From Alitta virens (Eukaryota > Annelida > Polychaeta > Phyllodocida > Nereididae), in assembly GCA_932294295.1 (NCBI GenBank), contig OW028574.1, positions 31,070,145 to 31,134,144 on the forward strand: a stretch of DNA of 64,000 nucleotides, read 5' to 3'. The position numbers and the translations under genes were made by a program. The notes under the pieces are model-generated. The model did no database searches and was not told where the DNA came from. It saw only the letters and a program-made list of their open reading frames with translations. Position 1 is the stretch's first letter. Each line of letters opens with the position of its first letter. Shown one piece after another: positions 37,801-48,239 of the stretch.

Positions 37801-40800
37801 TGCAACCTTTTTCATCACTGGGCTTTTGGAAATATTGCGCTTTTGCATTTTTGTTAGGTACTGCAACGTAATATTTTCAAAATGGTGTTTTCAAATGACC
37901 ATCTCAGTTGCCTGATGGCATAGATCATTGAGCGAGTTTCATACATAAATAACGGTAAGTTATTAAACTACAAAATACAATACTGCATAATTTCAGACAA
38001 TTTGATGTAGCAGTCATTCGTGGAATACTTTACAACTAAATAAGAAAGCCTACCTGATTGAGGATTGACAACCCGATTATCTCTCCACTGTTGTACACAA
38101 AATCCATGTCAGCCACCCCATTTTTGTAGTAAGGATTACCAACATCAGGGATCAGCTTTTTTTGGTAGAACTCTTTCAGGTTGTCGTGCTGTTCAGTGCT
38201 CCTGTCGTTCGTGCTGTTAAAACCTTTCAGAGGGAATCCAATGCTTACGGATGATCTTGTGGCATAACTGAAGACCGCTGTGGATGATATCTGAGCACCT
38301 TTGCTTAAATGGTACGCTAAGGCCAATTTGGTTTCATTGTAATAGTTCGCTTTGAAGATGACATCCACCACATTATCGAAGCCAGGATCAAGAAAGACGC
38401 TGTCCACATACGCATAAGTACCATCGAAGAACCTTATAATCGATGTTGGTTTCATGCAAACTCCGTTCTCTAATTTACAAAACTTGGCCTGAATGTCAGC
38501 CTCGTTTACGAATTTGTTTTCAGTCTCATTGATGGCCATTAGGTTGGCTTTGGTAAAAATATTCTTATCTTTCAGGGGGTAGTAAAAAAGCAGTTCTATG
38601 ATGTCCATGGTCTCTGATCTTTCTGGTTGGTAATCTGTGTCTCCAGATAGCCATGTTGTCAAGCCTCTGAAAAAACAATAAAATGAATCATTAATCCCTG
38701 CAATGACCCTGCATATCAGAATGATGTTCCCCTTTACTGTTTGTGTAACAATAAAAAATAATTATCTAAAACTACAGTTTAGGGGAGAGGGGAACAATGA
38801 GGCACTTTTTTCGTTTTCAATCATGACAAAAAATCTAAAATCAGGGCATAATTGGCTTTCCACCTCAGATGCAGGTTATATAGTTAGCCTTAAGATCCAC
38901 AGGATGTTTCACAGCTGGGGTCATTCACTTGGCCTGGCATAGACACTGGGTACAAGGTACCATCAATTTAACATGTTATGCAACCAACATCCAGCTGTCA
39001 TTTCCCTTATGAAGAGTTACATTGAATTGACTGTCTCACCCTGCCCCACTCATGGTTCGTGTCACTATTCCCGTTAAATATGAAATTGTCCTTCTGAGGT
39101 CCATATGGCTACAGCACTGTTTATTAATATCTGGAATTAAAGCTCACTGTCCAAGGCAAATTTTTAGTATACTAGATGACTTTATTATCTTCAAATACAG
39201 AATAAGATTGAAAACTCGTGTGTGTTAAAAAATACTTTACCCGGTGTAAAACCCCAAAAGTGAAATTTCAAACACTATGCTTTTAATTCTTGCAAGTAAA
39301 ATACCGGTGGTTATGTAGTGTTGGCATAATTCTCTCAAAGGCAGTTTTATAACCACTGTGTTGAAACTAGAGGGTTTGTCTCACTGTTCCCCCCTCTCCC
39401 CTACACAAGGAAGTAGATTCGTAAAACGCAAGATTGACTAGACCAAAGAAAACCATTGAAGGGCGGGACATTAATTAATGAGTTTGTAAAGCTAAAATTA
39501 TCTCTGTTCAAAGTTTACAATTGCTCCTAAGGATTTGCAAGTTCTGGGTCCCCGTGGGTAATGTTGGTTCATGAAGTTGTACACATGTTTTATATAACAT
39601 TTGGTCCGAACAAATTTCTTTTTAAAATTTCCATCAGTTTCATTCGAATTAGTGCTTATTATCATATACACTGGAGATCTTTCCATTGCATTAATATCAT
39701 AAGGGAATTTTTTTGGGATTCATGTGAAATTTCAGAACTTTATTTAATCAGAAAACTTAGAGATACTATTACTTTGATAAGACATCAGTAATGCTGTTAC
39801 TTAGTTAATACAATGCGAAATGTATTCAGTATATTAGAGATATGCTTAATTATCAAGGAAACTTTGTTGAAATTAGTTTAAAGTCAAGGAATAAGTAAGG
39901 TATTGCATTCACCCAGACCGAAACTTGTAACATACAGAGAATTAAACCCACGTTTATTGGAACCTTTTTTATAAGATATTGAAGAGTACAAAGAAACTGC
40001 AAAACATGTTATAGAAGTTTGTCCTTTAACACAGCACATTAGAGATGGTGTTAATTTCTAGATATCTTCTGAGGCAATATTATGCATTTATGATAAGGTG
40101 TCTATACTTCATGATAATTTTAAGTTCATTATGTGGACTCTCAACTTTTATCACCTCATCACTACATCTTCCTCCCGCAGCTGGCAATATAACTGATATT
40201 AGGAATGAAAAAACTGAATGAGGACAACGATATTATTCGGGTGTGTTTTAATTGCTTTCTGGTTGTTTTACCTTGGATGTATTACGAAAGAACAGTGACA
40301 TAGGCAACTTTATAAATACACGTGTGTACCTTTATTTCGCACACTTATCTATATTATGGGTGAAGGCCAGTTTTTTGTTTGTTTTTTGCTTCCAATTTCT
40401 CTTTCACAAAATATGAGGCCTAATGCTGACAAATTCATGAATTATTCTAAAAATTATTGGGAAAGTGTGAACAAAAAACTTTCAAGAAGAAATATAGTAA
40501 TTTATTTTTCATCAGCTTGGTAAGCATCTTGGTAAGCACCTTGGTAAGCAGTTATTAGGATGATTATCACGTAGGTATGCTCAAATTGCCACTTGCATAT
40601 TTATTAAAAGTTCAATATTTACCAAAAATTGTTTTTTTTTTCTAAGATTGCATATTTAAACATGTTATGATTGTTACAGAATAGGGCTTTATGTCCTGTA
40701 TTTCTGCACCTGATGGGCTAATTAAGACAGTGGCAGTGAGATGAAGGATAAAACAGCCATCCAACTTAGGCTCGACCAGGAATTGAACCCGGAAACCCTG

Positions 40801-43800
40801 TGGTTGGAAGCCCAATGGTATCAGTAGGCTAGGCCCCCACCCCAGAACTTTAACATGAATTTAGAGTTTGTGAGCCCAGTGTCGGACACCAATGATAAAT
40901 AGATAGATAGATAGATAGATAGATAGGCAGATAGCTAGATTGATAGAAAGCTAGATAGCTAGATAGATACTAAGATAGATAGATATGTTACCCGAGGGTT
41001 GATGAGGTGAGAGAGTCCATGATGAGTCCATCCATGTTACACATTTACCCCATGGGCGGGTTCTTTTACTTGCCTCAGCATAGGCACGGAGTAGAATAGA
41101 ATTTTTTATCTTACTTGTCAGTGTTGTCTCTTTCATCAAAAGCTGTCCCCCTCAAGTAGTCCACATTGTCCCGGATGTTGAGGGGAAGGCGGTCAAAGAC
41201 AATTGGGATGATATCATAACCTGTTGCTGCCAGCACCATGGTGATCACAATGAAGAAAGCATGGCACCCAAGGAAAATACCTGAGAACATGAAAATGACT
41301 TTAATTAGCTTTAGGCCCTACTGTGTTAATTTCTAACTTAGATGGCACTGCAAGTAAGCATGCCTGCTGGCCATCGAATAGAAGTGCTATGGGTTCAAGA
41401 TCAAGATTCGTGCAGATAACCCCAATACTTGTAATAAGTAAGTATAATAGGCAAGTCTATACAGTTAGATCATTTAAAAAAAAATTGAACTTTTTCGGTT
41501 TGCATCTAGTCAAGAAATGTAAATTTTACTTTCTACTTTTCTTTGTTACTTTGGAACGTTCACCTGAACAAACATGCACCCATGAAGTGATTTCTCATCT
41601 TGGGACAGAATTCGTGACATTAAATTGAATTGAACTGTCCAATTGCTATTACTGCCATTTAACTAACAACGTACATGCAGGTAAATTTTGTTCCAGTTGG
41701 CTTGGGACATCACACTCAAATTAATTTTACTGACCAGTTTGGATATCAGTACAGTTGGCAGTGATAAGTACACCAGTGAAGTTAATTTCAAAATATAGCA
41801 AAATACTACATTTCCATAGAAAAAGTATTATATAATACTCTGAAACAATGCATTGCAATTCATGGGGCAACTGCATAAACAGACAAATGAAATTTTTATC
41901 TTTACTAACTAATAGTAAGCTAGATAGATAAAGTAAAGGGTAAAGTAGGGTAATATGAGCAGCTGTATATTATGGGCACCTTGCAGTAACTGAAAGCCAT
42001 CAGTGGTACATGGTGGAATTTTCAAGTTCATCATCTGTAGCGCAGACAACACATTTGAGGCTGCTACTTAAATATTTACCTGTCATTTCTTTCCTTGTTT
42101 TTGTTAAGGATTCTCACTCGTTTCCAATGGCCATGAGATGTCAGAAATTATCAAAGCAGCTTAAAATGCAAGGCGCAAGTTGTTGGGTAATATGGGCATA
42201 GGTGATTTATGCTATCTTTAGTACTTCTTGTTGTCAGGCAAAAATATCATGTAATAAGGAGTGAAACATTTATAAAAATAAATCAAATAAAGTGTGCAAA
42301 ATAAATATGGGCCCATAGATGTTTAACATGAGCGCTGCAAAATGCGCTCATATTAAACATTTATCTTGCCCATATTAAACTTCGACATTTATAGTTGAAA
42401 CGAGTTAAGTTTAATATGGGCATTTTAGTGCTCATATTTCAGAATGAGGTGCCCATAAAACCCACTGTGGTTTTATATGGGCCTTTTTAAATTTTTTTTC
42501 TAAGCCATACTATTTCAAAACTTTGGATATGCATGTGGAGAAAAGCTGTCAGAAGAATTTGGCACCTTCCCTGGAAAGCCAGATCTTTGATCCTGCCATC
42601 ATTGATTCAGAAAGATTCTTTCCTGGATCAGTTATACAAACGCTTTCTAAAACTGTACTGGTCTGTTGCTGACAATGAAAATTCTACAGTAAAATTGATA
42701 TGTAATGTCGCTAAACATGGCATTATAGACGGAAATTTCCATGAAATTTCAAAGCAATGGCGATATCCTGAATGTCATCTGAGAAGGAAATTGCAGTTCA
42801 GAGGTCAGAGACCAAAATCAGTTATTGACAATAATAGAGCGCAGCAAATAAGAGACCTAACAAAATGTCTGGAAGGTTCTTTTCATTTGCCAAATTTTAC
42901 GATGGACGATATAAAATCTTCAGTATATTTATTTCAACATATTAACTTAAACTGCAAATTTTTCATATTTAACTTTTCAACTTTTCTTGTACAATTTTGT
43001 GCGAATAAAATGATTGTTATTATATTATTATTAATATGCTCCGGATTTATAGCTCATTACCCAAATAAAATCAAGTAAAAAGAATTATGTATTTTCCATA
43101 TTAACTTTCATCACAGCATTAGCGAGACAAAGTACGCCCATATTACCCAACTTTACCCTATACTTTAAACATCACATATATTATAGTAACTCACAAGGGC
43201 AGGTGCTCTTGTTTGTGAATGACTCACAGAAGTGCATGATGATGAGTAACTTAAAAAATAAAATGAGATAAAAACGAAAAGATCGGTAAATATATAATCA
43301 TTAAAATCATGATGAAAAATCTATTTCAGGCTAACAACCTTAGGTCTGATATTTTATAATCCTGCCCCGAATGAGACCAGAATAGTATTTGTAAACATTG
43401 CAGAATTAAGGTATGTACCCATATTAACACGTGACAATGTGCAAAGTGACATTAGTCAGGAAATCAGTGTCCCGTGGCATACCTCGTGTGTAGAAGGGCG
43501 CTCTCTTTCACTTGACATAATGTCTGAACGAACTTTATATATAATGATTTTGCTAAGGTAGTTCAATAATCTTATGATATATATATATATATATATATAT
43601 ATGATTTTATTGACAGTATTATGCATGACATATTTGTCGCATAGGTATATATTTATTAAAAGTTACAGGGAACGGACAATTTTAAAAGAATTCTCTTAAA
43701 AGTGTGAAATTACCTAATAAGGAAGTAATGAAAATGCTGTTATATCTATGTGTATATGTTTTATTGTGCACTAATCAATTGACATACTAAGTAGGCCTAT

Positions 43801-44325
43801 ATATGTTTCAGTATGCAGGTGTTTGGTGTTATGAAACCTGTTATAAAACTATGGTTATGGCCTGACCGATGAACCAACTGGTTTGTTACATAAATTCATT
43901 CTGGCAGCGAGTGCTTTGGGCAGATCATTCTTAAGACTTAATTGAGAATGCCTTAAGAACATAACAGGTGAACGTTCAACCCAAGAGGAACGGTTAGGTA
44001 ACAAATCAATCGATGTAACAAAAACACACTGACAGAAGAATCGCTACTTACCAAACCATGTCCTTGGTCTGTTTGTAATCCATTTACAAAATAACAAAGG
44101 TTCCCGGTCCCTTTTCGTCTGTTGGGCTTGTTCCCATTCATTTGGAGAATCATTTTCACTGACTTCCAAGCTACTGACCCCTATGGCTCCATTTGAATGA
44201 CCATTTGCTTGACCATTCGCATGACCATTTGCTTGGCCGTTTGTATCACCATCTGGTACATATAGGTCAGCTTTATTAACTGACAATGCAGGGTTATCAT
44301 AACCCTGTGTAGGGCTGTCGGTCAT
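23760..44325 (-). CDS. Dispatched-like (Patched/RND superfamily) 12-TM protein, 14 exons
   Basis: Exons: 44325-44052, 41280-41115, 38666-38054, 33530-33370, 32288-31730, 29334-29245, 28954-28823, 28510-28385, 28232-28113, 27774-27651, 27169-27024, 26554-26459, 25027-24857, 24104-23760. All joins are in phase, giving 3123 nt and 1040 aa. Order: cytosolic N-terminus with an NGQANGHANGQ repeat, TM1 (about 92-115), a 230-residue first lumenal domain, a sterol-sensing-type TM2-6 block (352-515), TM7, a second lumenal domain (about 590-865) and TM8-12. The RND signatures GIGADD (Asp424, Asp425) in TM4 and GLAVD (Asp942) in TM10 are intact. Dispatched proteins export lipid-modified Hedgehog using ion-gradient energy at the plasma membrane. 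Five consecutive Cys (519-523) follow TM6. The family is secure; the exact orthology (DISP versus PTCHD) is less so. The start is uncertain: the frame is open back to about 44412 but has no further ATG. Confidence 0.88.
24528..24800. repeat. 41-bp minisatellite in the last intron of the Dispatched-like gene
   Basis: Six near-identical 41-bp units (starting near 24558, 24599, 24640, 24681, 24722 and 24763) contain TTTCATCTGAATCTTATTTT and GAGTCCTTTACAGACA. Decayed copies extend left to about 24300. The array ends 57 bases from exon 13. It is direct-repeat DNA without unique spacers, so it is not a CRISPR array. Confidence 0.95.
25900..26290 (+). mobile_element. Probable 3' end of a LINE
   Basis: The translation ending ...CRSARYSRSLVPSSIKMFNSI followed by a stop resembles the final residues of many non-LTR ORF2 proteins. 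It is followed by TG-rich sequence and then an ATCTT/ATCTC simple tail (26230-26275). It lies in a Dispatched-like intron on the opposite strand. The fragment is short, so confidence is limited. Confidence 0.4.
28777..28817. repeat. (TA)n microsatellite abutting the donor of Dispatched-like exon 7
   Basis: Forty-one bases of pure AT/TA follow the GTAAGT splice donor (minus strand) with no gap, so this intron begins with GTAAGT and then the repeat. Confidence 0.95.
28965..29013. repeat. (GAAT)n/(TTAA)n microsatellite at the acceptor of exon 7
   Basis: On the minus strand the repeat occupies the position of the pyrimidine tract, directly before the TTACAG acceptor of the exon starting at 28954. 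Confidence 0.9.
29138..29232. repeat. Interrupted poly-C tract and CTAT repeat in intron 6
   Basis: Two long C runs (13 and about 25 bases) separated by CTCCCGCGAAGAGGCCG are followed by GGGCTGGATCCACC and a short CTAT repeat next to the exon 6 donor. Poly-G next to GGATCC(G/A)CC words recurs near 44610-44730, so this may be a dispersed element. Confidence 0.8.
29985..30090 (+). mobile_element. tRNA-derived SINE head
   Basis: TGGTGTAGTGGT (29997-30008) matches the RNA polymerase III A box, and GATTCAAAGCC (30060-30070) is a B box with one change. The spacing is longer than in a tRNA and a clover-leaf is not evident, so this is a SINE relic rather than a tRNA gene. Confidence 0.6.
30178..30390. 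repeat. Cluster of AACGTTTT palindromes
   Basis: About ten AACGTT/ACGTTTT words, many as AAAAACGTTTT, lie in 210 bp inside the long-TIR element. The words are self-complementary and unevenly spaced, so this is not a simple tandem repeat. Confidence 0.8.
33560..33790 (-). mobile_element. tRNA-derived SINE with GATA tail
   Basis: On the minus strand an A box TGGTCTAGTGGT (33780-33769) and a perfect B box GGTTCAATCC (33734-33725) are followed by a body with TATGCTGAGGCAAGTA and a 3' end CTTCTCATATCTATCTATC. The body and 3' end match the copies at 52097-52259 and 40900-41100. Its tail ends 27 bases from the acceptor of Dispatched-like exon 4 (33530). Confidence 0.8.
35195..37633 (+). CDS. Nested small basic Ser/Pro-rich protein, unknown function, 4 exons
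   Basis: Exons 35195-35255, 35761-36111, 36953-37075 and 37530-37633 join in phase across GT-AG sites to give 639 nt and 212 aa. The gene lies wholly inside a Dispatched-like intron, on the opposite strand. I do not recognise the family. The N-terminus is strongly basic (MASKAKKTKKGKKHAKPKAK). A middle region has several Ser/Thr-Pro sites (LNLSPLPRR, STTPRRSTY, FVSPPSPP). An acidic run (DSDDYDDDDDDE) follows, then CPPTPAIHWKRLFAPAM, and a basic C-terminus ending RAKRM. This looks like a nuclear, possibly CDK-regulated or chromatin-associated protein, which is inference from composition. No transmembrane segment or signal peptide is present. The acidic run is encoded by a GAT repeat. A canonical poly(A) signal follows 85 bases after the stop, which supports a real gene end. 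Confidence 0.78.
36575..36710 (-). repeat. Dispersed repeat, copy 1
   Basis: The reverse complement shares ATTCAAGGGCCCTGGCAA, GAATGGTTGCTAAGGAGC, TTGTCTCCCTG and TCATGTGACT with 45797-45946, though partly in a different spacing. This copy lies in intron 2 of the nested gene. Confidence 0.75.
37718..37723 (+). terminator. Poly(A) signal of the nested gene
   Basis: AATAAA lies 85 bases after the stop codon of the nested gene, on the same strand and followed by T-rich sequence. Confidence 0.75.
40690..40850 (-). mobile_element. tRNA-derived SINE head in Dispatched-like intron 2
   Basis: On the minus strand GGTTCAATTCC (40789-40779) is a perfect B box, preceded by GGGGGCCTAGCCTACTGATA, which is A-box-like. 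The sequence around it does not fold into a full tRNA by eye. Confidence 0.55.
40900..41100 (-). mobile_element. SINE 3' part with expanded GATA tail
   Basis: On the minus strand GCCTATGCTGAGGCAAGTAA, then GGGGTAAATGTGTAACATGG, and CACCTCATCAACCCTCG match the SINE at 52097-52259. The tail has grown to about 80 bases of (GATA)n. It ends 16 bases from the donor of Dispatched-like exon 2 (41115). Confidence 0.75.
41931..43165. mobile_element. 1.2-kb TIR element, TA target site, with internal GGGTAATATGGGC words
   Basis: The first 30 bases and the reverse complement of the last 30 bases differ at only three positions (core words GGGTAAAGT and GGGTAATATG). Both ends are flanked by TA (41929-41930 and 43166-43167), as in the Tc1/mariner/pogo group. 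TAATATGGGC and its complement recur many times inside, especially 42180-42480. No transposase is present. The interior carries a LINE ORF2 fragment. It lies in intron 1 of the Dispatched-like gene. Confidence 0.75.
42533..43078 (+). pseudogene. C-terminal fragment of a LINE reverse transcriptase (ORF2)
   Basis: WRKAVRRIWHLPWKARSL and LYKRFLKLYWSVADNENS match the conserved segment after the polymerase domain in CR1/L2-like ORF2 proteins. Only about 120 residues resemble that family; the last 60 are hydrophobic and non-homologous. The active site is absent. It sits between the inverted repeats of the 41931-43165 element. Confidence 0.65.
43577..43602. repeat. (AT)n microsatellite
   Basis: A pure 26-base AT run in intron 1 of the Dispatched-like gene, just outside the TIR element. 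Confidence 0.9.
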
Positions 44326-45137
44326 GATGAAGTCCTCCAAGGTGAGTGACTGCGCATAGAAGTTCTTGGGTGTATTTGACAGCGGCTTGTAGCTCACCTG
44401 AGTTGCAAGCTAGCTCCGCGGACGCCGTTCAATGTCATTGATTTTTCGAGTATGGCAACCGTGTTTTGAATGATCAGCAGATTGCAGTCAAGCGCCTGAA
44501 ATACAATATTTAAAATCCCTATATTTAACCACATCAGTTTGGTATAATTCATGCATTTCCGTAAAATTATACAATGGTTGTAAACACGTGTCACAGGCGC
44601 GGTTCCAGAGGGGGGGGGGGGGGGGCGCCGTTCAACGCTGACTTTACATTGCAATAATAGCCATCAGTCAGGAAGAGGCACTGACAATTTAATGACGTCA
44701 ACCCCCTCCCCCCGTCTGAATTTTCTGGATCCGCCGAGCGCTGTGTGAGACATAATATATATTGTAACTATTTATGTATGAAATTAACGCAATGGCTAGA
44801 AAAGACGATCACGTCTCACAATGTAACCAATGTGTATATTTTACCACTGAACCCCATCCAAGTGAAGACTATTCATCTCAATGTTTTGACAAAGTTTTGA
44901 ATAAAATGTACTTAAATAAATAACAGAGGGGCTGCCTACTCAGCACTGCTGCAGCTGGTCCTTACAAGTTACTTGTGACATCATCAATACACAAAGACAA
45001 GCCGATTGTGTGATTACGTCACCAAACAAAGTTTTTTTTCCCAACCAACAGGTGTAGATATGCCCCGTGGTTTTGTAACAACCATGAATCATAATTGAGT
45101 CATCCAGGCGTAACGATTATTTAATCGTCGGAGTGAA

Positions 45138-45328
45138 GATAGATTAGATATACAGAGGATAGATACTTCTAGGATAGATAGATAGATAGATGGATAGACT
45201 GATAGATGGATGGATAAATAGATGGATGGATAGATAGATGGATGGATAGGTGGATGGATAGATAGATCTATAGATAGATGGATAGATAAATGGATAGATG
45301 GATGGATAGATGGATAGATAGACACATA
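45138..45328. repeat. Degenerate (GATA)n/(GATG)n array
   Basis: About 190 bases of GATA and GATG tetramers. Its minus-strand translation ([14 protein letters not shown]...) is an artefact of the repeat. It may be the expanded tail of another SINE copy. Confidence 0.9.
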
Positions 45329-45796
45329 GGTGTTTTTTTTTTCATTTTTTTTTCATATATACTAGCAAGTACCTATGGTGGAATTGTCACCATTGGTAGT
45401 GAGCGCAGTAATTCATTAGTAATATTTTCGAGTAATATTTATAACATGGACTCCCAAAACATTTCAATGTTTGAGATACCGCAACCATTGAACAACTTTT
45501 AAATTGCAAAATAATTCAGAAAGATTTATAAACACCTTGTTAGCATTTTGCAGCACTTAGGTTACCTTAGGTTCAGCAGCAGCATCTTGAGCAGAATGAT
45601 TAGCCTGACAGGTAACTGTTTTATTGACAAGTGGATGAATGGATCCGACCCCGTAACCTATGCCCTCTTTGTCCAGTACGTTTTAATTTAACTTAGGGGT
45701 CCTACAATACATGCTCTCGAATTCGTCATGGCCTGCATTAAAATGTATTGGATTAAATTTTTGTAAAAAAGATAAAGCGAAATGTTGCTACTGCCC

Positions 45797-45946
45797 CAGC
45801 ATTTTGTCTCCCTGTGCTGTCAAGAGCTCAAACAGGTGAATTGCTCTGTGAGGTCATGTGACTGCCATTCAGTCTCATTCTGAGTTTCATTCAAGGGCCC
45901 TGGCAATAGTGTGAATGGTTGCTAAGGAGCATGGTTGTTAGGGAGA
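45797..45946 (+). repeat. Dispersed repeat, copy 2
   Basis: It matches the inverse of 36575-36710 in several blocks of 10-18 bases. No terminal repeats or coding frame were found. Confidence 0.75.
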
Positions 45947-46202
45947 TTGGTATGGTGCCACAGGACCAACATCCATTGAGCCTCTTTCTGGTTTTGAATT
46001 TAATTATAAAATAAATATGTGTGGAAGGTCCTGGCCAAGCAGGAAGGATATAGAAGGAATATCCAGGGAGGAGATAGTGTCTAAAGTTTCGAATAGGAGA
46101 ACCGAACCTTAATTAAGATGGCTGCCAATACAAATACACATGAAGTTTTCTTAAATATTGTGCCTTTTTTCAGTTTTCACACCCATTCTAATTAATTTTA
46201 TT

Positions 46203-46496
46203 TCAACTTGAAACTACCTGTTTCGAACGTGACCTTGTCCCTCTCAAATAATGGTACATTTTGGCGGTTAAAAATAGGCTTATTATAGAAATATTGTTAA
46301 TTTCTTTAGCAGTGTGAATTAAGGCAAATTGGTTCTCTAACACTTGACGGGATCCTTTTAATCTGTTTTGAACATTACTGTTTGACACATTCTGTATTTC
46401 TGGCATTTTTGCTTGCTGTTTACAGAAAAAATTGAAATAGCATAGTAATATTAGTATGCAAGTTAAGATAACAAAAATGGAAAATTTGATATTCAC
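46203..46496 (-). CDS. Possible first exon of a type II membrane protein
   Basis: The frame starts MNIKFSIFVILTCILILL, a short cytosolic end followed by a 20-residue hydrophobic segment, and continues with a polar stem. This is the layout of Golgi type II enzymes. A plausible donor (AAACAG/GTAGTT) falls at about 46218. No downstream exon with family homology could be found, so the frame may equally be chance. No function is assigned. Confidence 0.22.
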   Translation of the reverse strand: MNIKFSIFVILTCILILLCYFNFFCKQQAKMPEIQNVSNSNVQNRLKGSRQVLENQFALIHTAKEINNISIISLFLTAKMYHYLRGTRSRSKQVVSS

Positions 46497-46499
46497 AAG

Positions 46500-47559
46500 T
46501 TATGTGCATCCATAGATAAACACTTTCTTAGTATTTTGTGTTGCGGACGTTACTGATACTATAAGGTTCTTGAGTTCCTTCAATGTAACAGACTTATATG
46601 CGTTGTCTGGCAGGACAATTTGGCAAGACAAGGTCTCGATAAACATTGTGATATTTTGCAAATAGCACAATACACCCAGACCCGGCTAATACGAGGTGTC
46701 ATCGAAGCCGACCAACTTGAATTCCAACCACAGTAACCGTGGTTGAGCCTGCATGTTTCCCTATCCAATCACATAGGTCCCAATTGGCACCGCCCGAAAG
46801 CAAAACCAAATGGGCAGGACACACGGCCATAGAGTGGCTCCTGGTCGGATTACCGGTACATGCAGTCTCAGTCACTGGACAGTGACTTGAGATAATATGC
46901 TCTTTACATTGCAACTCTGTACCAATGGCAATAGGGACACCGAAAAATAAAAATAATAAAAATAGGTAGAGATAAATAGGAAGCAGTAAAAATACTAAAT
47001 TGATTATATACATATTGCAAAAGAATTTAAATGAGTCCACTAAGCCCCTACAGACATTGTATCACCATCCCAACATATTATTAATTGACCAACTTTTCCA
47101 GCCCATTCCTAATGTCCTTATCACAAAATACTTTTCTATACTTCATAGGCCATTGTTCTAGAAGAATGCAGAAATAGCATTACAACTGTACAGAAAAGGG
47201 GTAAACTGGGGTTAAAAGAGGTGAAAACAAGTTTATTGCCCCAAAAATTTAGGGGGTGATTATTTCATTCTTATCAAATGTTTCAATCAGGCTGAAAAGT
47301 CGTTCTGAGGATGCAACTGTCCATGCTCGCTCTAAAACTGCTGTATATACATGCACAGAAATCAATAAAGGTTTGGGGTAGCGGAGACAGCCTTATGCTG
47401 TCTCCAATACCAACTTATTTACAGGATACTCTTACGTTGACAGGTAGCCGTTTCATACTGCTTCCTAATTCCACTTAAAAAAAAACAAATTCTTTAAATC
47501 AATGCTGACTAGACACTTCATCGATCAAGTTGATTAGAAGCTTGTAATACCAAGGTGAG
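46500..47559. other. Intergenic, nothing assignable
   Basis: Open frames at 46580-46768 and 46699-47040 (-) overlap each other in different frames and have no family resemblance. An AACCACGGTTACTGTGGTT hairpin lies near 46725-46745. The remainder is AT-rich. Confidence 0.4.
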
Positions 47560-48010
47560 TCCGATCCGATTAAAAATAATTTTTTTAGTCCGTAACGTAA
47601 AAACAGTGAAAGCAAAGCATTTAAAATATGTGCCACATTGGCAGGTAAAATCGTTGAATTTTAAAATGTTTAAGATCATAAAGGGTAGCACATGATTTGA
47701 TATGCTGAGGTAGTTTGTTCCATAAACTAGCACCAGCAATTCTTACAGAGTTAAAAACATATTTATAGGTATAAAATCTTTCTTAATAAAAGATCATGCT
47801 TCTTAATAAAAGTATGGCACATTTAGGTTGTCATCATCATTGACAATCTTAGAGATTTGCTTCAATAACTGCATTGTGCGCTAATCGTACCATATCATAG
47901 TTATTAACAATTTTGCATATATGTTGCATTAAGATCGTTGAAAACCAACCTAAGCGCCCTCTCATTTACTTTCTCTATCATTCTTGCTTCATTTCTATCA
48001 CAAAAATGAT
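47560..48010 (-). mobile_element. LINE ORF2 C-terminal remnant
   Basis: On the minus strand IEKVNERALRLVFNDLNATY, then after stops and frameshifts SVRIAGASLWNKLPQHIKSC, reproduce the order of motifs near the end of CR1/RTE-like ORF2 proteins. The fragment is broken in at least two places. Confidence 0.65.
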
Positions 48011-48239
48011 AGATAAAGGGACCCTAATTGAAATATGCTTTAATAGCCGAAGGCCAGAGGCCGCAGGCTGTATGTTCGAGGTGGCAGGAGCTAGGTGGCA
48101 GCACTCACTACGAAACCAGCGACAGGTGGCACTGCCTGATAATTTTAACTGAGCCTTTTCAGAAATTTAAATCTCACCCATGCGCAGTTGTATACAAACA
48201 AAGTTTTCCTAACGTTGGGAACGAGATTTGGTAAAATGT

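Larger units (their letters stand above)
44400..46202. other. Upstream region of the Dispatched-like gene, repeat-rich
   Basis: This should contain 5' UTR or a first exon of the Dispatched-like gene. CTCAG/GTGAGC at 44398-44388 (minus) could be a splice site of either kind. There is a run of 16 G at 44610-44625 and a GGATCCGCC word at about 44725. A GATA/GATG simple repeat occupies 45138-45328. No clear coding exon was found. Confidence 0.5.

Noticed and set aside
40770..40850. A second tRNA gene on the minus strand
   Set aside because: A good B box but no clover-leaf by eye; it is treated as a SINE head.
44388..44400. GTG as start codon of the Dispatched-like gene
   Set aside because: Animal nuclear genes rarely start at GTG; the first in-frame ATG (44325) or an upstream spliced exon is more likely, so the start is left as uncertain.
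45089..45325. A protein of [10 protein letters not shown] repeats
   Set aside because: It is the translation of a GATA/GATG microsatellite.
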